This document shows, piece by piece, positions 1 through 9,231 of a stretch of 64,000 nucleotides of DNA (its first letter is position 1; each line of letters opens with the position of its first letter). This stretch comes from Antiquaquibacter metalliresistens (GTDB lineage Bacteria; Actinomycetota; Actinomycetes; Actinomycetales; Microbacteriaceae): assembly GCF_029211225.1 (NCBI RefSeq), contig NZ_JARGEM010000007.1:1-64000 (forward strand). The letters run 5' to 3'. The notes under the pieces were generated by a model. It was not told where the DNA came from. It worked only from the letters and a program-made list of their open reading frames with translations, and did not search any database. The position numbers were made by a program, and so were the translations under genes.

Positions 1-209
1 TTTGTCGGTTCTCACCTGACCATCGCACGATGGCTCACCACGTCCACGACGTGACACTCGAGCCCGAGAACTACACCACCCCATGGGACGTCACCCTGCT
101 CAGCGGGGGCCCACCCCAGCGCGCACGGCCGCCAAGCCGGCGTTGCCGGCTCGCCGGAACCGGCGGCTGTGGGCCCACGTACAGGTTCTCGTCCGAGCCG
201 GAGACGCGG

Positions 210-251
210 AATGCGAGAGGGCCGCGACTGTCGCCGCGGCCCTCTCGCATT
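210..251. terminator. Long perfect hairpin in the left repeat unit
   Basis: A perfect 17-bp stem (210-226 with 235-251) closes an 8-nt loop. It occupies the same relative place in the left repeat unit as the tRNA terminator hairpin in the right unit, but the stem sequence differs while pairing is kept. It could act as a second terminator for leftward transcription. No strong T tract follows. Confidence 0.5.
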
Positions 252-369
252 TCGGTGCCCCCAGCAGGATTCGACTCCCCAGCGCGCACGGCCGTCACGC
301 CGCTGCGCGGCGCGCCGGAACCGGCGGCTGTGGGCCCACGTACAGGTTCTCGTCCGAACCAGGAGCAGA

Positions 370-412
370 AATGAGCGAGAGGCCCCGACTGCGTCGGAAC
401 CTCTCGCTCATT
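370..412 (-). terminator. Probable terminator of tRNA-Arg
   Basis: Immediately after the tRNA 3' end, reading leftward, lies a hairpin of 13 perfect base pairs (400-412 with 370-382), a small mismatch and four further pairs around a five-base loop. On the minus strand it ends in ATTTCTG, a short T-rich stretch. Position and strength fit an intrinsic terminator of the tRNA gene. Confidence 0.6.
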
Positions 413-486
413 GGTGCCCCCAGCAGGATTCGAACCTGCGCCCCTGCCTCCGGAGGGCAGTGCTCTATCCCCTGAGCTATGGGGGC
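412..486 (-). tRNA. tRNA-Arg (anticodon CCG)
   Basis: The minus strand folds into a complete cloverleaf of 75 nt including an encoded CCA end. The acceptor stem is GCCCCCA pairing with TGGGGGC, the anticodon stem CTGCC/GGCAG encloses the loop CTCCGGA, so the anticodon is CCG and reads CGG, and the T-loop is the usual GTTCGAATC. The gene stands alone and is transcribed leftward, away from the transglutaminase-like gene. The arginyl-tRNA synthetase gene lies 1.5 kb away on the other strand. The 3' end is partly duplicated at 255-275. Confidence 0.95.
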
Positions 487-501
487 CGGGGATCGTTGTC
501 A

Positions 502-510
502 AGGGTAGCA
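502..510 (-). promoter_or_regulatory. Candidate extended -10 promoter of tRNA-Arg
   Basis: On the minus strand TGC-TACCCT (an extended -10) ends 15 nt before the first tRNA base, which would start transcription about 9-10 nt upstream of the mature tRNA. I see no good -35 hexamer. This is a motif-based inference. Confidence 0.35.
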
Positions 511-553
511 GCGCCGAGAGGCACTCGCCCGCCTCACGTGACAGGATCGGCTC

Positions 554-1348
554 ATGCTGCGCACCGTGACCGCCCGACTCGACCTCGCGATCGATGGGCG
601 CACGAACATGGTGTTCGCGATCGCCGCGGCGCAGGGCAGCCAGGTCACCTCCGAGCGGCTCTCGTTCGTGCTCGACGGCGCACCCCAACAGGCGACGGAG
701 CTCACCGACATGCACGGCACGCGCCTGCACCAGTTCGTGAGCGGCCCGGGGCGGATGATCGTGGAGTACGAGGCCGAGATCGCGGGCCGGGCCATCCCGG
801 CACCCGGCATCGATCTGGACTTCGTGACGTACCTGCGGCCGAGCCGCTATTGCGAGTCCGACAGTCTCACCCCCACGGCGCGCTGGGAGTTCGCGGGACT
901 CAGCGGGCACGAGCTGCTCACCGCCGTCACGCTGTGGGTCTGGGACCGCCTGCGTTACGTGCCCGGCTCCAGCCAGCCCACCGACGGCGCCGAGCAGACG
1001 CTGCTCGCCCGGCGCGGTGTCTGCCGCGACTACGCGCACCTGGTGATCGCCCTGCTGCGTGCGCTCGACGTCCCCGCGCGCATGGTCGCGGTCTACGCTC
1101 CGGGCCTCGACCCGATGGACTTCCACGCGGTCGCCGAGGCCTGGGTCGACGGTGCCTGGTGGGTCGTGGATGCCACGCGCCTGGCCCCCCGGCAGTCGAT
1201 GCTGCGCATCTCCACCGGCCGTGACGCGGCCGACACGGCGTTCCTCACCAACCACTGGGCCGATCTCACGCTCGAGCGGCTCGAGGTGCTCGCGATCGTC
1301 GACGACTTCCCGCTCGACGACCCGGCGGAGCTCGTGCAGCTCGGCTAG
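554..1348 (+). CDS. Transglutaminase-like cysteine peptidase family protein
   Basis: This 264-residue protein carries a transglutaminase-core fold in its second half. The catalytic Cys is in RRGVCRDYAHL (about residue 158), the His in MDFHAVAEAW and the Asp in VVDATRL, in the family's order. The N-terminal half looks like the beta-sandwich found in the bacterial SCP1201-type transglutaminase-like group. No signal peptide or membrane segment is seen, so it should be cytoplasmic, and its substrate is unknown. ATG 554 follows CAGGA. Its TAG stop shares the tetranucleotide CTAG (1345-1348) with the stop of the opposing lipoprotein gene. Confidence 0.85.
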   Translation: MLRTVTARLDLAIDGRTNMVFAIAAAQGSQVTSERLSFVLDGAPQQATELTDMHGTRLHQFVSGPGRMIVEYEAEIAGRAIPAPGIDLDFVTYLRPSRYCESDSLTPTARWEFAGLSGHELLTAVTLWVWDRLRYVPGSSQPTDGAEQTLLARRGVCRDYAHLVIALLRALDVPARMVAVYAPGLDPMDFHAVAEAWVDGAWWVVDATRLAPRQSMLRISTGRDAADTAFLTNHWADLTLERLEVLAIVDDFPLDDPAELVQLG

Positions 1349-1896
1349 GGCAGCGCGTTCACCGCGATCTCGACGAGCGGGGCGGCATCCTGATCCGAGA
1401 GCAGTTCGTCGGAGGTGACGGTCACCCAGTAGGCGCCGTCGAACGCCTGCGCGCTGTGGCCGTCGAAGTAGCCGTCGAAGGCGGACGCCGAGGCGCCCGC
1501 CGCGCCGCGCAGGGATTCGAGCGTCTGCGGACTCGGGGTGGCCACGCTGAACTCGATCGTCACGCCGCTCGAGGTGTTCACCCACACGCAGGCGATGCCA
1601 CCGCTCGCGAGCGCCTGCGCCGCCAGGGCCCCGGAGGGGGCGGTGTCGACCTCCGCGAAGATGCTGTTGTAGTCGTACATCTCCTGGGGCGTCACGAAGT
1701 CGTCGCAGCCGAAGGTGATCGGTTCCGCCGCCGGGTCCGGCGTTCCGCTCGGGGCCGGTGTCGCGGTGGCCGTGCCCGTCGGGGTTGATGAGGCGCTCGG
1801 GGTCGGGGCGCCGCTCGGGTCGACCGACTGGGGCACGCAGCCGGCGAGGGCCAGGAGCAGCACGGCACCGATGGGCAGCATCACGGTTGGCTTCAC
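1345..1896 (-). CDS. Putative lipoprotein of unknown function
   Basis: A short hydrophobic leader ends in the lipobox LALAGC, so the mature protein should be lipid-anchored on the outer face of the membrane. A Pro/Ser/Thr/Ala-rich linker follows ([20 protein letters not shown]) and then a globular part of about 130 residues with two cysteines. I recognise no family. GTG 1896 preceded by GGGCGG is preferred; GTG 1911 (188 residues) is possible. It converges on the transglutaminase-like gene and diverges from argS. Confidence 0.75.
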   Translation of the reverse strand: MKPTVMLPIGAVLLLALAGCVPQSVDPSGAPTPSASSTPTGTATATPAPSGTPDPAAEPITFGCDDFVTPQEMYDYNSIFAEVDTAPSGALAAQALASGGIACVWVNTSSGVTIEFSVATPSPQTLESLRGAAGASASAFDGYFDGHSAQAFDGAYWVTVTSDELLSDQDAAPLVEIAVNALP

Positions 1897-1994
1897 CCGC
1901 CCATTGTCCACCGCGATCGGCTCGCACCCGCACGGGCTCTCCGCGCGCCGACGGATGCCTCGGCGATTTCCCCCGGACGGTACGCTTGAGCATC

Positions 1995-3650
1995 GTGAAT
2001 CCCGCCGACCTCTCCGCCGCCCTGCTCACCGTCGTGAACGGCATCGTGGCCCGCCGCGGCGGCACCCCGGTCGGCATCGAGGATGTCCTCCTCGAGCGCC
2101 CTCGAAACCGCGAGCACGGCGACTGGGCCTCCAACATCGCGATGAAGCTCGCCAAGCCGCTCGGCGTCAACCCGCGCGAGCTCGCGGACGAGATCGCCTC
2201 CCAGGTCGGTGAGCTCGAGGGCGTGGCATCCGCCGCGGTCGCCGGCCCCGGTTTCATCAACATCACCCTCGACGCCGCAGCCGCGGGTGCGCTGGCTCGC
2301 ACCATCGTCGAGACCGGTGCCGCCTACGGCAACGGCGACCTCTACGCGGGCGTGCCGATCAACCTCGAGTTCGTCTCCGCAAACCCCACCGGGCCGCTGC
2401 ACATCGGTGGCGTGCGATGGGCCGCCGTGGGTGACAGCCTCGCCCGCATCTTCATCGCGCAGGGCGGGCTCGTCACGCGCGAGTACTACTTCAACGACCA
2501 CGGCGCGCAGATCGACCGCTTCGCCCGCAGCCTGCTCGCGAGCTGGCTCGACGAGCCCGCGCCCGAAGACGGCTACGGCGGCGCCTACATCGCCGACATC
2601 GCCGCGCGGGTCATCGCGATCTACCCGGGCGACCTCTTCCACATCCCGCGCGACGAGCAGCAGGAGGTGTTCCGTTCCATCGGCGTCGAGCTCATGTTCG
2701 GCGACATCAAGGCGAGCCTGCACGACTTCGGCGTCGACTTCGACGTGTACTTCCATGAGAACGCCGTGCACGAGTCGGGTGCCGTCGCCCGCGCGGTCGC
2801 GCGGCTGCGCGAGCTCGGCCACGTCTACGAGCAGGACGGCGCGACCTGGTTGCGCACCACCGAGTTCGGCGACGACAAAGACCGCGTGATCATCAAGTCC
2901 GACGGCGAGGCCGCCTACATCGCCGGCGACCTCGCGTACTACCTCGACAAGCGCGAGCGCGGCTTCGAGCGCAACATCATCATGCTCGGTGCCGACCACC
3001 ACGGCTACGTCAAGCGCCTCATGGCCATGTGCGCCGCGTTCGGCGACGTGCCCTACGTCAACCTCGAGATCCTGATCGGCCAGCTCGTCAACCTCGTGCG
3101 CGACGGGGAACCGCTGCGCATGTCCAAGCGAGCCGGCACCGTCGTGACCCTCGAAGACCTCGTCGAGGCCGTCGGGGTGGATGCCGGACGCTACGCACTC
3201 GTGCGCTCGTCCATCGACTCCCAGGTCGACATCGACCTCGACCTCTGGGGCAAGCGCACCAACGACAACCCCGTGTACTACGTGCAGTACGCCCATGCGC
3301 GCACCCACCAGGTGGCGCGGAACGCGGCATCCTTCGGTGTGGATCGCAGCGTGTTCGACGCGAGCCTGCTCGACCACGAGACGGAGAGCGTGCTGCTGGG
3401 CATCCTCGCGGAGTTCCCGCGCGTGGTGCGGCAGGCCGCCGAACTGCGTGAGCCGCACCGCGTCGCCCGCTACAGCGAGGAACTCGCCGGCGCCTACCAC
3501 CGTTGGTACGACAACTGCCGGGTCACCCCCCAGGGCGACGAGGAGATCACCGACCTGCACCGCACCCGCCTGTGGCTGAACGATGCGGTCGGCCAGGTGC
3601 TGCGCAACGGCCTCGGTCTGCTCGGCGTCAGCGCCCCCGAGAGGATGTAG
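1995..3650 (+). CDS. argS: Arginyl-tRNA synthetase
   Basis: A class I aminoacyl-tRNA synthetase of 551 residues that charges tRNA-Arg. An N-terminal tRNA-binding (Arg_tRNA_synt_N) domain of about 100 residues is followed by the catalytic Rossmann domain with the HIGH-type signature ([18 protein letters not shown]), the KMSKS-type loop MSKRAG, and the helical DALR anticodon-binding domain at the C terminus. Start GTG 1995 ([11 protein letters not shown]) is chosen because family homology begins there; TACGCT eight bases upstream suggests a very short leader. It heads an operon: the next gene starts inside the stop codon (TAGTG). Confidence 0.95.
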   Translation: MNPADLSAALLTVVNGIVARRGGTPVGIEDVLLERPRNREHGDWASNIAMKLAKPLGVNPRELADEIASQVGELEGVASAAVAGPGFINITLDAAAAGALARTIVETGAAYGNGDLYAGVPINLEFVSANPTGPLHIGGVRWAAVGDSLARIFIAQGGLVTREYYFNDHGAQIDRFARSLLASWLDEPAPEDGYGGAYIADIAARVIAIYPGDLFHIPRDEQQEVFRSIGVELMFGDIKASLHDFGVDFDVYFHENAVHESGAVARAVARLRELGHVYEQDGATWLRTTEFGDDKDRVIIKSDGEAAYIAGDLAYYLDKRERGFERNIIMLGADHHGYVKRLMAMCAAFGDVPYVNLEILIGQLVNLVRDGEPLRMSKRAGTVVTLEDLVEAVGVDAGRYALVRSSIDSQVDIDLDLWGKRTNDNPVYYVQYAHARTHQVARNAASFGVDRSVFDASLLDHETESVLLGILAEFPRVVRQAAELREPHRVARYSEELAGAYHRWYDNCRVTPQGDEEITDLHRTRLWLNDAVGQVLRNGLGLLGVSAPERM

Positions 3651-4492
3651 TGGCCGAGTCGAAGCAACCCGCGGCGGTCGAACCCGTCGAGACGTCGGTG
3701 GTCGAGTTCGTCGAGACCCCGCGCAAGAAGCGACGCCTGGGCTGGATCATCGCCCTCGCGATCGTGGTCGTCGTGCTGGTTGCCGGCTTCTTCGTCGCCG
3801 ACGCGATCGTGCGCCAGATCGCGACGGGCTACGTTCGCGACCGCATCGTCTCGGTGCTCGCACTCGACCCGGCGACGCCGATCGACGTGGACCTCGGCTC
3901 GGGGTCGATCCTGCTGCAGGCCGCGGGCGGATCCCTCGACGAGCTCAGCGTGCACGCGGACGCGATCACGCTCGGCGAGATCACCGGGGAGGTCGAGCTC
4001 ACCGCCACGAAGGTGCCGCTCGACGCGGGCACCCCGTTGAGCACCCTCGGCGTCACCGTCACGGTCACCGAGCAGAACGTGCGCAAGCTCGCGTCGTTCC
4101 TCAGCGCCTCCGAGCTCAAGTCGATCGACCTGCGCGACGGCATGGTGCGTGTGGGCACCGAGTTCGACCTGATCTTCTTCACCCTGCCGGTATCCGTCGA
4201 CCTGCTGCCGTCCGCGGTGCAGGGCGGCATCGCGTTCGACCCGCAGACGATCCTGCTCGGCGATCAGGAGATCTCGGTGCAAGACCTGCGCGACAGTCCT
4301 GAGTTCAGCGCCTTCGCCGGCGACCTGCTCGCCTCACGCGACTTCTGCGTCGCGGGCTACCTGCCGGCGGCACTCACGATCGCCGACGTCGACGTGATCG
4401 GCAGCGACCTCGTCGTCGTGATCAACGGCGACGGCATCGCGCTCGGCGATCCCGCCCTCGCCGCGGTCGGCACCTGTCCCGGGGAGGGATGA
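3650..4492 (+). CDS. LmeA-like (DUF2993) phospholipid-binding protein
   Basis: A 280-residue membrane-anchored protein: a charged N terminus, one transmembrane segment (LGWIIALAIVVVVLVAGFFV, about residues 27-46), then an extracytoplasmic beta-rich domain typical of DUF2993. The family member LmeA of mycobacteria acts in cell-envelope lipoglycan (lipomannan) maturation; a related envelope role here is inferred. GTG 3650 uses the last G of the argS stop (TAGTG) and the gene's TGA overlaps the lysA ATG, so translation is probably coupled. Codons 10-23 (VEPVETSVVEFVET) derive from a DNA repeat described separately. Confidence 0.75.
   Translation: MAESKQPAAVEPVETSVVEFVETPRKKRRLGWIIALAIVVVVLVAGFFVADAIVRQIATGYVRDRIVSVLALDPATPIDVDLGSGSILLQAAGGSLDELSVHADAITLGEITGEVELTATKVPLDAGTPLSTLGVTVTVTEQNVRKLASFLSASELKSIDLRDGMVRVGTEFDLIFFTLPVSVDLLPSAVQGGIAFDPQTILLGDQEISVQDLRDSPEFSAFAGDLLASRDFCVAGYLPAALTIADVDVIGSDLVVVINGDGIALGDPALAAVGTCPGEG
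3676..3718. repeat. GGTCGA-NNN-GTCGAGAC repeat pair inside a gene
   Basis: Two imperfect copies (3676-3693 and 3700-3718) of GGTCGARYYCGTCGAGAC are joined by GTCGGT. They encode the peptide VEPVETS VVEFVETP in the cytoplasmic tail of the LmeA-like protein. The inverted form GTTCGACGAGCTCGACCACC recurs between atpA and atpG. It looks like a small dispersed repeat that is tolerated in a disordered protein end. Confidence 0.6.
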
Positions 4493-5895
4493 GCGTGGAC
4501 AACCCACTCGCACCGTCCTGGCTGCTCGCGCCCGACGACGCCAACGCGCTCCCGCCGTCCGTGTGGTCGATGAACGCCGCCCGCAACGCGCACGGCGAAC
4601 TCGAGATCGCCGGGGTGGCCGCGACGCAGCTGGTGCGCGAGTTCGGCACGCCGGTGTACGTGGTGGACGAGGCCGACGCCAGGGCGCGGGCCCGCGGCAT
4701 CCGGGCGGCCTTCGATCGCGAGTTCGCGCGAGTCGGCTCCAGTGCGAAGGTCTACTACGCGGGCAAGGCGTTCCTGTGCACCGAGGTCGCCCGTTGGGTC
4801 ACGGGGGAGGGACTGAACATCGACGTCGCCTCCGGTGGCGAACTCGCGGTCGCGCTCGCCGCGGGGGTGGATGCCGCCCGCCTCGGCCTGCACGGCAACA
4901 ACAAGTCCCTCGCCGAGATCGAACGTGCCGTCTCGGTCGGCGTCGGCGCCATCATCGTGGATTCGCCGATCGAGATCGAGCGCGTCGCCGAGGCCGCGCA
5001 GCGGCACGGCCGGGTGCAGCCGGTGCGCCTGCGCATCAACTCCGGCGTGCACGCCTCCACCCACGAGTATCTGGCGACGGCGCGCGAGGACCAGAAGTTC
5101 GGCATCCCGCTGACGGATGCCCCCGCCGTCGTCGCGCGCATCCGCGAGCACGGCTCGCTCGAGTTCCTCGGGCTGCACTCCCACATCGGCTCGCAGATCT
5201 TCGAGTCAGACGGTTTCGCCGAGGCCGCGCGGCGACTGTTCGCGCTGCACGCCGAACTGCTGGCGGGCGGCCCGGTGCCCGAGCTGAACCTCGGCGGCGG
5301 TTTCGGCATCGCCTACACCGATGTGGATCGTCCGTTGGCCGTCGACGAGATCGCCGCGCGCTTCGCCGACATCGTCGCGCAGGGTGCCGCGGAGCTCGAC
5401 ATCCCGGTGCCGATCGTCGCGATCGAACCGGGGCGCTCGGTGATCGGCCCCTCGACGACCACCCTCTACACGGTCGGCACCATCAAGGACGTCGCGGTCT
5501 CGGCGGGCTCGACCACCGGCTCCGCCACGCGCAAGTACGTCAGCGTCGACGGCGGGATGAGCGACAACATCCGCCCGGCGCTGTACAAGGCCGACTACTC
5601 GGCCCGCATCGTCGATCGGGTCTCGGATGCACCGGCGGCGCTCGTGCGCGTCGCCGGCAAGCACTGCGAGTCCGGTGACATCCTGGTGCACGCCGACTAC
5701 CTGCCCGGGGACGTGCGTCCGGGCGACGTGCTCGGCATCCCGGCGACGGGGGCATACGGCTGGGCGATGGCCAGCAACTACAACTACCTGACGCGGCCGC
5801 CCGTGGTCGCCGTGCTGGACGGGCAGGCGCGGGTGATCGTGCGCGGCGAGACCGAAGACGACCTGCTGCGCCGGGATACTGGAGTGAACCCATGA
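4489..5895 (+). CDS. lysA: Diaminopimelate decarboxylase
   Basis: This PLP enzyme of 468 residues makes L-lysine from meso-diaminopimelate, the last step of lysine synthesis. A TIM-barrel domain with the PLP lysine in VYYAGKAF (about K93), GGGFGIAY and EPGRSVIGPS is followed by a beta domain with CESGDIL and the substrate-binding GAYGWAMASNYN. ATG 4489 overlaps the previous stop (ATGA) and follows GGGGAGGG. It is coupled to hom by another ATGA overlap, so lysine and threonine genes form one unit. Confidence 0.95.
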   Translation: MSVDNPLAPSWLLAPDDANALPPSVWSMNAARNAHGELEIAGVAATQLVREFGTPVYVVDEADARARARGIRAAFDREFARVGSSAKVYYAGKAFLCTEVARWVTGEGLNIDVASGGELAVALAAGVDAARLGLHGNNKSLAEIERAVSVGVGAIIVDSPIEIERVAEAAQRHGRVQPVRLRINSGVHASTHEYLATAREDQKFGIPLTDAPAVVARIREHGSLEFLGLHSHIGSQIFESDGFAEAARRLFALHAELLAGGPVPELNLGGGFGIAYTDVDRPLAVDEIAARFADIVAQGAAELDIPVPIVAIEPGRSVIGPSTTTLYTVGTIKDVAVSAGSTTGSATRKYVSVDGGMSDNIRPALYKADYSARIVDRVSDAPAALVRVAGKHCESGDILVHADYLPGDVRPGDVLGIPATGAYGWAMASNYNYLTRPPVVAVLDGQARVIVRGETEDDLLRRDTGVNP

Positions 5896-7220
5896 TCGAG
5901 TACCGCAACCTCCGCATCGCCGTGCTGGGCGGCGGCAGTGTCGGCTCCCAGGTGGCGGGTCTGCTGCTGCGTCACGGTCCCGAGCTCGCGGCGCGCGCGG
6001 GAGCGGGGCTGGAGCTCGTCGGCGTGGCCGTGCGGGACCTCGCAGCCAAGCGCGACACCGACATCCCGCGCGAGCTGCTCACCACCGACCCGGACGAACT
6101 CGTGCTGCGCGCCGACATCGTGATCGAGCTCATGGGCGGCATCGAGCCGGCGCGTCGGCTCATCCTGAAGGCGCTCGAGTCGGGCGCCGACGTGATCACC
6201 GCCAACAAGGCGCTGCTGGCCGCGCACGGGCCGGAGCTGTTCCGGGTCGCCGAACAGGTGGGCGCCCAGTTGTTCTACGAGGCCGCGGTCGGTGGCGCCA
6301 TCCCGATCATCCGGCCGCTGCGCGACAGCCTCGCCGGGGATCGCGTCACGCGCATCCTGGGCATCGTCAACGGCACCACCAACTACATCCTCGACCGCAT
6401 GGACACCACGGGCGACAGCTTCGAGAACGCGCTCGCCGAGGCCACCCGGCTCGGCTATGCGGAGGCCGACCCCACCGCCGACGTCGAGGGTTTCGACGCC
6501 GCGGCGAAGGCCGCGATCCTCGCCGGCCTCGCCTTCCACACCGTCGTGCCGCTCGACGCGGTCCACCGCGAGGGCATGACCGGCATCACGGGGGAGCAGG
6601 TCGCCGCGGCCCGCAAAGCCGGCTACGTCGTCAAGCTCCTGGCCATCTGCGAGCGGATCGTGGATGCCGCCACCGGCGTCGAGGGCGTCAGCGCCCGAGT
6701 GCACCCGGCCCTCGTGCCCCGAGACCACCCGCTCGCGGCCGTGCACGGAGCCAACAACGCCGTCTTCGTGGAGGCCGAGGCGGCTGGCAGCCTGATGTTC
6801 TACGGCGCGGGCGCCGGCGGCATCCAGACGGCCTCCGCGGTGCTCGGCGACCTGGTGTCGGCGGCGCGACGGCACGTCGCCGGCGGGCCGGGTGTCGCCG
6901 AGTCCACTCGCGCCAACCTGCCGATGCTGCCGATGTCGAGCGTCGTCACCCGCTACCAGGTCACGTTGCGCGTCGCCGATCGCCCGGGCGTGCTCGCCGC
7001 GATCGCGGGCATCTTCAGCGACCACCACGTGTCCGTGGAGACCGTGGCGCAATCCCCGATCCAACAGGCGGCCGGGGCCGGGGACCAGGCCAGCACCGCT
7101 AGCCTGGTGATCGTCACGCACGAGGCGCCGGAATCCGCGCTAGCCGCCACGGTCGCCGCCATCGCCGCCAACCCCGTCGTGTCCGAAGTCGTATCCGTTC
7201 TGAGAGTCGAGGGACTGTAG
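5892..7220 (+). CDS. hom: Homoserine dehydrogenase
   Basis: This 442-residue enzyme reduces aspartate semialdehyde to homoserine at the entry to Thr and Met synthesis. It has an N-terminal NAD(P)-binding domain with GGGSVGSQVAGLL, a catalytic dimerisation domain (GIVNGTTNYILDRM, LGYAEADPTADVEGFDA), and a C-terminal ACT domain (LRVADRPGVLAAIAGIFSDH) that in this family can give threonine feedback inhibition. The start ATGA overlaps the lysA stop. thrC begins two bases after the stop. Confidence 0.95.
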   Translation: MIEYRNLRIAVLGGGSVGSQVAGLLLRHGPELAARAGAGLELVGVAVRDLAAKRDTDIPRELLTTDPDELVLRADIVIELMGGIEPARRLILKALESGADVITANKALLAAHGPELFRVAEQVGAQLFYEAAVGGAIPIIRPLRDSLAGDRVTRILGIVNGTTNYILDRMDTTGDSFENALAEATRLGYAEADPTADVEGFDAAAKAAILAGLAFHTVVPLDAVHREGMTGITGEQVAAARKAGYVVKLLAICERIVDAATGVEGVSARVHPALVPRDHPLAAVHGANNAVFVEAEAAGSLMFYGAGAGGIQTASAVLGDLVSAARRHVAGGPGVAESTRANLPMLPMSSVVTRYQVTLRVADRPGVLAAIAGIFSDHHVSVETVAQSPIQQAAGAGDQASTASLVIVTHEAPESALAATVAAIAANPVVSEVVSVLRVEGL

Positions 7221-7222
7221 CA

Positions 7223-8299
7223 GTGGCCCACCAATGGCGCGGAGTCCTCCGCGAGTACGCCGACCGTCTCGATGTGACGGAGGCCACCCCCATCGTCACG
7301 CTCGGTGAGGGCGGAACCCCGCTCATCCCCGCCGACGCGCTCTCGCGCCGCACCGGCGCGCGGGTCTGGGTCAAGTTCGAGGGCATGAATCCCACCGGCT
7401 CGTTCAAGGACCGCGGTATGACGATGGCCGTCTCCAAGGCCGTCGAGCACGGCGCGAAGGCCATCATCTGCGCCTCCACCGGCAACACCTCGGCCAGCGC
7501 CGCCGCCTACGCGGCGCAGGCCGGCATCACCGCCGCGGTGCTCGTGCCGGAGGGCAAGATCGCCATGGGCAAGCTCAGCCAGGCGATCGCGCACGGCGGG
7601 CAGCTCATCCAGCTGCGCGGCAACTTCGACGACTGCCTCGAGATCGCGCGCGAGGTGGCCGAGTCCTACCCCGTGCACCTGGTCAACTCGGTGAACAACG
7701 ACCGCATCGAGGGCCAGAAGACCGCGGCCTTCGAGGTCGTCGAGGTGCTCGGGGATGCCCCGGACTTCCACTTCGTGCCCGTCGGCAACGCCGGCAACTA
7801 CACCGCGTACCACCGCGGCTACGGCGAGGAGCTCGCGATCGGCGCGACCACCCGCATGCCTCGCATGTTCGGATTCCAGGCCGCGGGCAGCGCGCCCATC
7901 GTGCTCGGTCACGTCGTGAAAGACCCGGAGACGATCGCCTCCGCCATCCGCATCGGCAACCCGGCATCCTGGGAGCTCGCGATCGCCGCGCGTGAGGACA
8001 GCGACGGCTACTTCGGTGCGATCGACGACGAGAAGATCCTCGAGGCGCACCGCATCCTCTCCCGCGAGGTCGGCGTGTTCGTCGAGCCCGCGTCGGCGAT
8101 CAGCGTCGCGGGGCTTCTGGAGCGCGCCGAGGCGGGGGCCATCCCGCGCGATGCGACCGTCGTGCTCACCGTGACCGGCCACGGCCTCAAGGACCCGCAG
8201 TGGGCGCTGCGCACCGCGGACGGCTCGGAGGTGCAGCCCACCATCGTCGGCGCCGACACCGCCGAGGTCGCCGACGTGCTGGGCCTGGCCACGGCATGA
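7223..8299 (+). CDS. thrC: Threonine synthase
   Basis: A 358-residue PLP enzyme of fold type II that converts O-phosphohomoserine to threonine. The PLP lysine lies in PTGSFKDRGM (about K62), followed by ASTGNTSASAAAYAA and the phosphate-cradle sequence GNAGNYTAYHRGY. The length and lack of a long N-terminal extension match the short actinobacterial form. GTG 7223 lies two bases after hom, and the TGA stop overlaps thrB (ATGA). Confidence 0.95.
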   Translation: MAHQWRGVLREYADRLDVTEATPIVTLGEGGTPLIPADALSRRTGARVWVKFEGMNPTGSFKDRGMTMAVSKAVEHGAKAIICASTGNTSASAAAYAAQAGITAAVLVPEGKIAMGKLSQAIAHGGQLIQLRGNFDDCLEIAREVAESYPVHLVNSVNNDRIEGQKTAAFEVVEVLGDAPDFHFVPVGNAGNYTAYHRGYGEELAIGATTRMPRMFGFQAAGSAPIVLGHVVKDPETIASAIRIGNPASWELAIAAREDSDGYFGAIDDEKILEAHRILSREVGVFVEPASAISVAGLLERAEAGAIPRDATVVLTVTGHGLKDPQWALRTADGSEVQPTIVGADTAEVADVLGLATA

Positions 8300-9231
8300 G
8301 CCTCGTCGGACGCTCCGTCACGGTACGGGTGCCCGCCACCTCAGCCAACCTCGGCCCGGGCTTCGACACGCTGGGGCTCGCGCTCGCGCTCTACGACGAG
8401 CTCACCGTCACGGCGGTGCCCGAACCGGGTGCGTACGTCGAGATCACCGGTGTCGGTGCGGGGGAGGTGCCGACGGATGCCTCGAACCTCGTCGTCACCG
8501 CGATCGCCCACGCGTTCGCGCACGCCGCCCGCCCGTTGCCCGGCCTGCACCTGGCCGCCAACAACGTCATCCCGCACGGCCGCGGACTCGGCTCCTCCGC
8601 CGCTGCGATCGTCTCCGGCATCCTCGCGGCGAAGGGGCTGCTCGAGGGCGACGTCGACCTCGACCTCGAGACCATGCTCGCGCTCGCGACCGAGTTGGAG
8701 GGGCATCCGGACAACGTCGCCCCCGCGCTCTACGGCGGTCTGACGATCGCGTGGACGACCGCCGACGGTCCGCGCGCCAAGAAGCTCATCGTGCACCGCG
8801 GCGTCTCGCCCCTGGTCTGCGTGCCCGAGCACAGCGTGTCCACGAAGCTGGCCCGCAGCCTGCAGCCCAGTTCGGTGCCCGTCGAGGATGCCGTCTTCAA
8901 CCTCTCACGTTCCGCGCTGCTCATCGCCGCCCTCATCCAGAGCCCCGAGCTGCTGCTGCAGGCGACGGAGGATCGCCTGCACCAGAACTACCGCGCCAGT
9001 GCGATGCCGGAGACGCACGAGCTCATCGGGATGCTGCGCGAGCACGGCATGGCCGCGGTCGTCTCCGGGGCCGGGCCCTCCATCCTCGTGCTGGCGAGCG
9101 ATCCCGAGCAGCGGCTCGCCGCCGCGCGGCTCGTGGCCGAACACGCCGCCTCGCCGTGGCGCTCGCTCATGCTGGCCGTCGACTTCAAAGGTGCTACAGT
9201 GAGTTCGCACCAGGTAGAGACGACGGCCTAG
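8296..9231 (+). CDS. thrB: Homoserine kinase
   Basis: A GHMP-family kinase of 311 residues that makes O-phosphohomoserine, the ThrC substrate. Visible motifs are the N-terminal VPATSANLGPGFDTLGLAL, the ATP-binding loop PHGRGLGSSAAA and the C-terminal GAGPSILVLA. ATG 8296 overlaps the thrC stop. The last codons lie in a 7-bp hairpin (9221-9237), and the end of the gene carries the candidate rho promoter. Confidence 0.95.
   Translation: MSLVGRSVTVRVPATSANLGPGFDTLGLALALYDELTVTAVPEPGAYVEITGVGAGEVPTDASNLVVTAIAHAFAHAARPLPGLHLAANNVIPHGRGLGSSAAAIVSGILAAKGLLEGDVDLDLETMLALATELEGHPDNVAPALYGGLTIAWTTADGPRAKKLIVHRGVSPLVCVPEHSVSTKLARSLQPSSVPVEDAVFNLSRSALLIAALIQSPELLLQATEDRLHQNYRASAMPETHELIGMLREHGMAAVVSGAGPSILVLASDPEQRLAAARLVAEHAASPWRSLMLAVDFKGATVSSHQVETTA
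9192..9200 (+). promoter_or_regulatory. Candidate extended -10 promoter for rho
   Basis: TG-C-TACAGT (9192-9200) lies inside the 3' end of thrB. A start about 7 nt downstream would give a rho leader of roughly 155 nt. No convincing -35 hexamer is visible, which is common for extended -10 promoters. Motif-based inference. Confidence 0.4.

Larger units (their letters stand above)
114..434. repeat. Imperfect tandem duplication containing a tRNA-Arg 3' end
   Basis: Two copies of a unit of about 160 bp lie head to tail. The shared blocks are CCCCAGCGCGCACGGCCG (from 114 and 278), a block of about 44 bp beginning CGCCGGAACCGGCGG (from 152 and 313), a diverged hairpin (210-251 and 370-412), and the tRNA 3'-end block GGTGCCCCCAGCAGGATTCG (255-274 and 413-432). 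The right copy is part of the intact tRNA-Arg gene; the left keeps only about 21 bp of it. This is seen directly. That it arose by slippage or by site-specific integration at the tRNA end is inference. Confidence 0.8.

Noticed and set aside
255-275. A second tRNA gene at the left repeat copy
   Set aside because: Only about 21 bp of the 3' end is present; anticodon and acceptor 5' strand are missing.
30-374. Possible small plus-strand gene starting MAHHVHDVTLEPENY
   Set aside because: The first 28 codons look plausible, but there is no ribosome site and the frame then runs through both repeat copies and hairpins. Most likely not a gene, at best a remnant.
71-2305. A 744-codon minus-strand open frame across the tRNA, transglutaminase and argS region
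   Set aside because: It runs through the tRNA gene and against two well-supported genes; composition is that of an antisense shadow.
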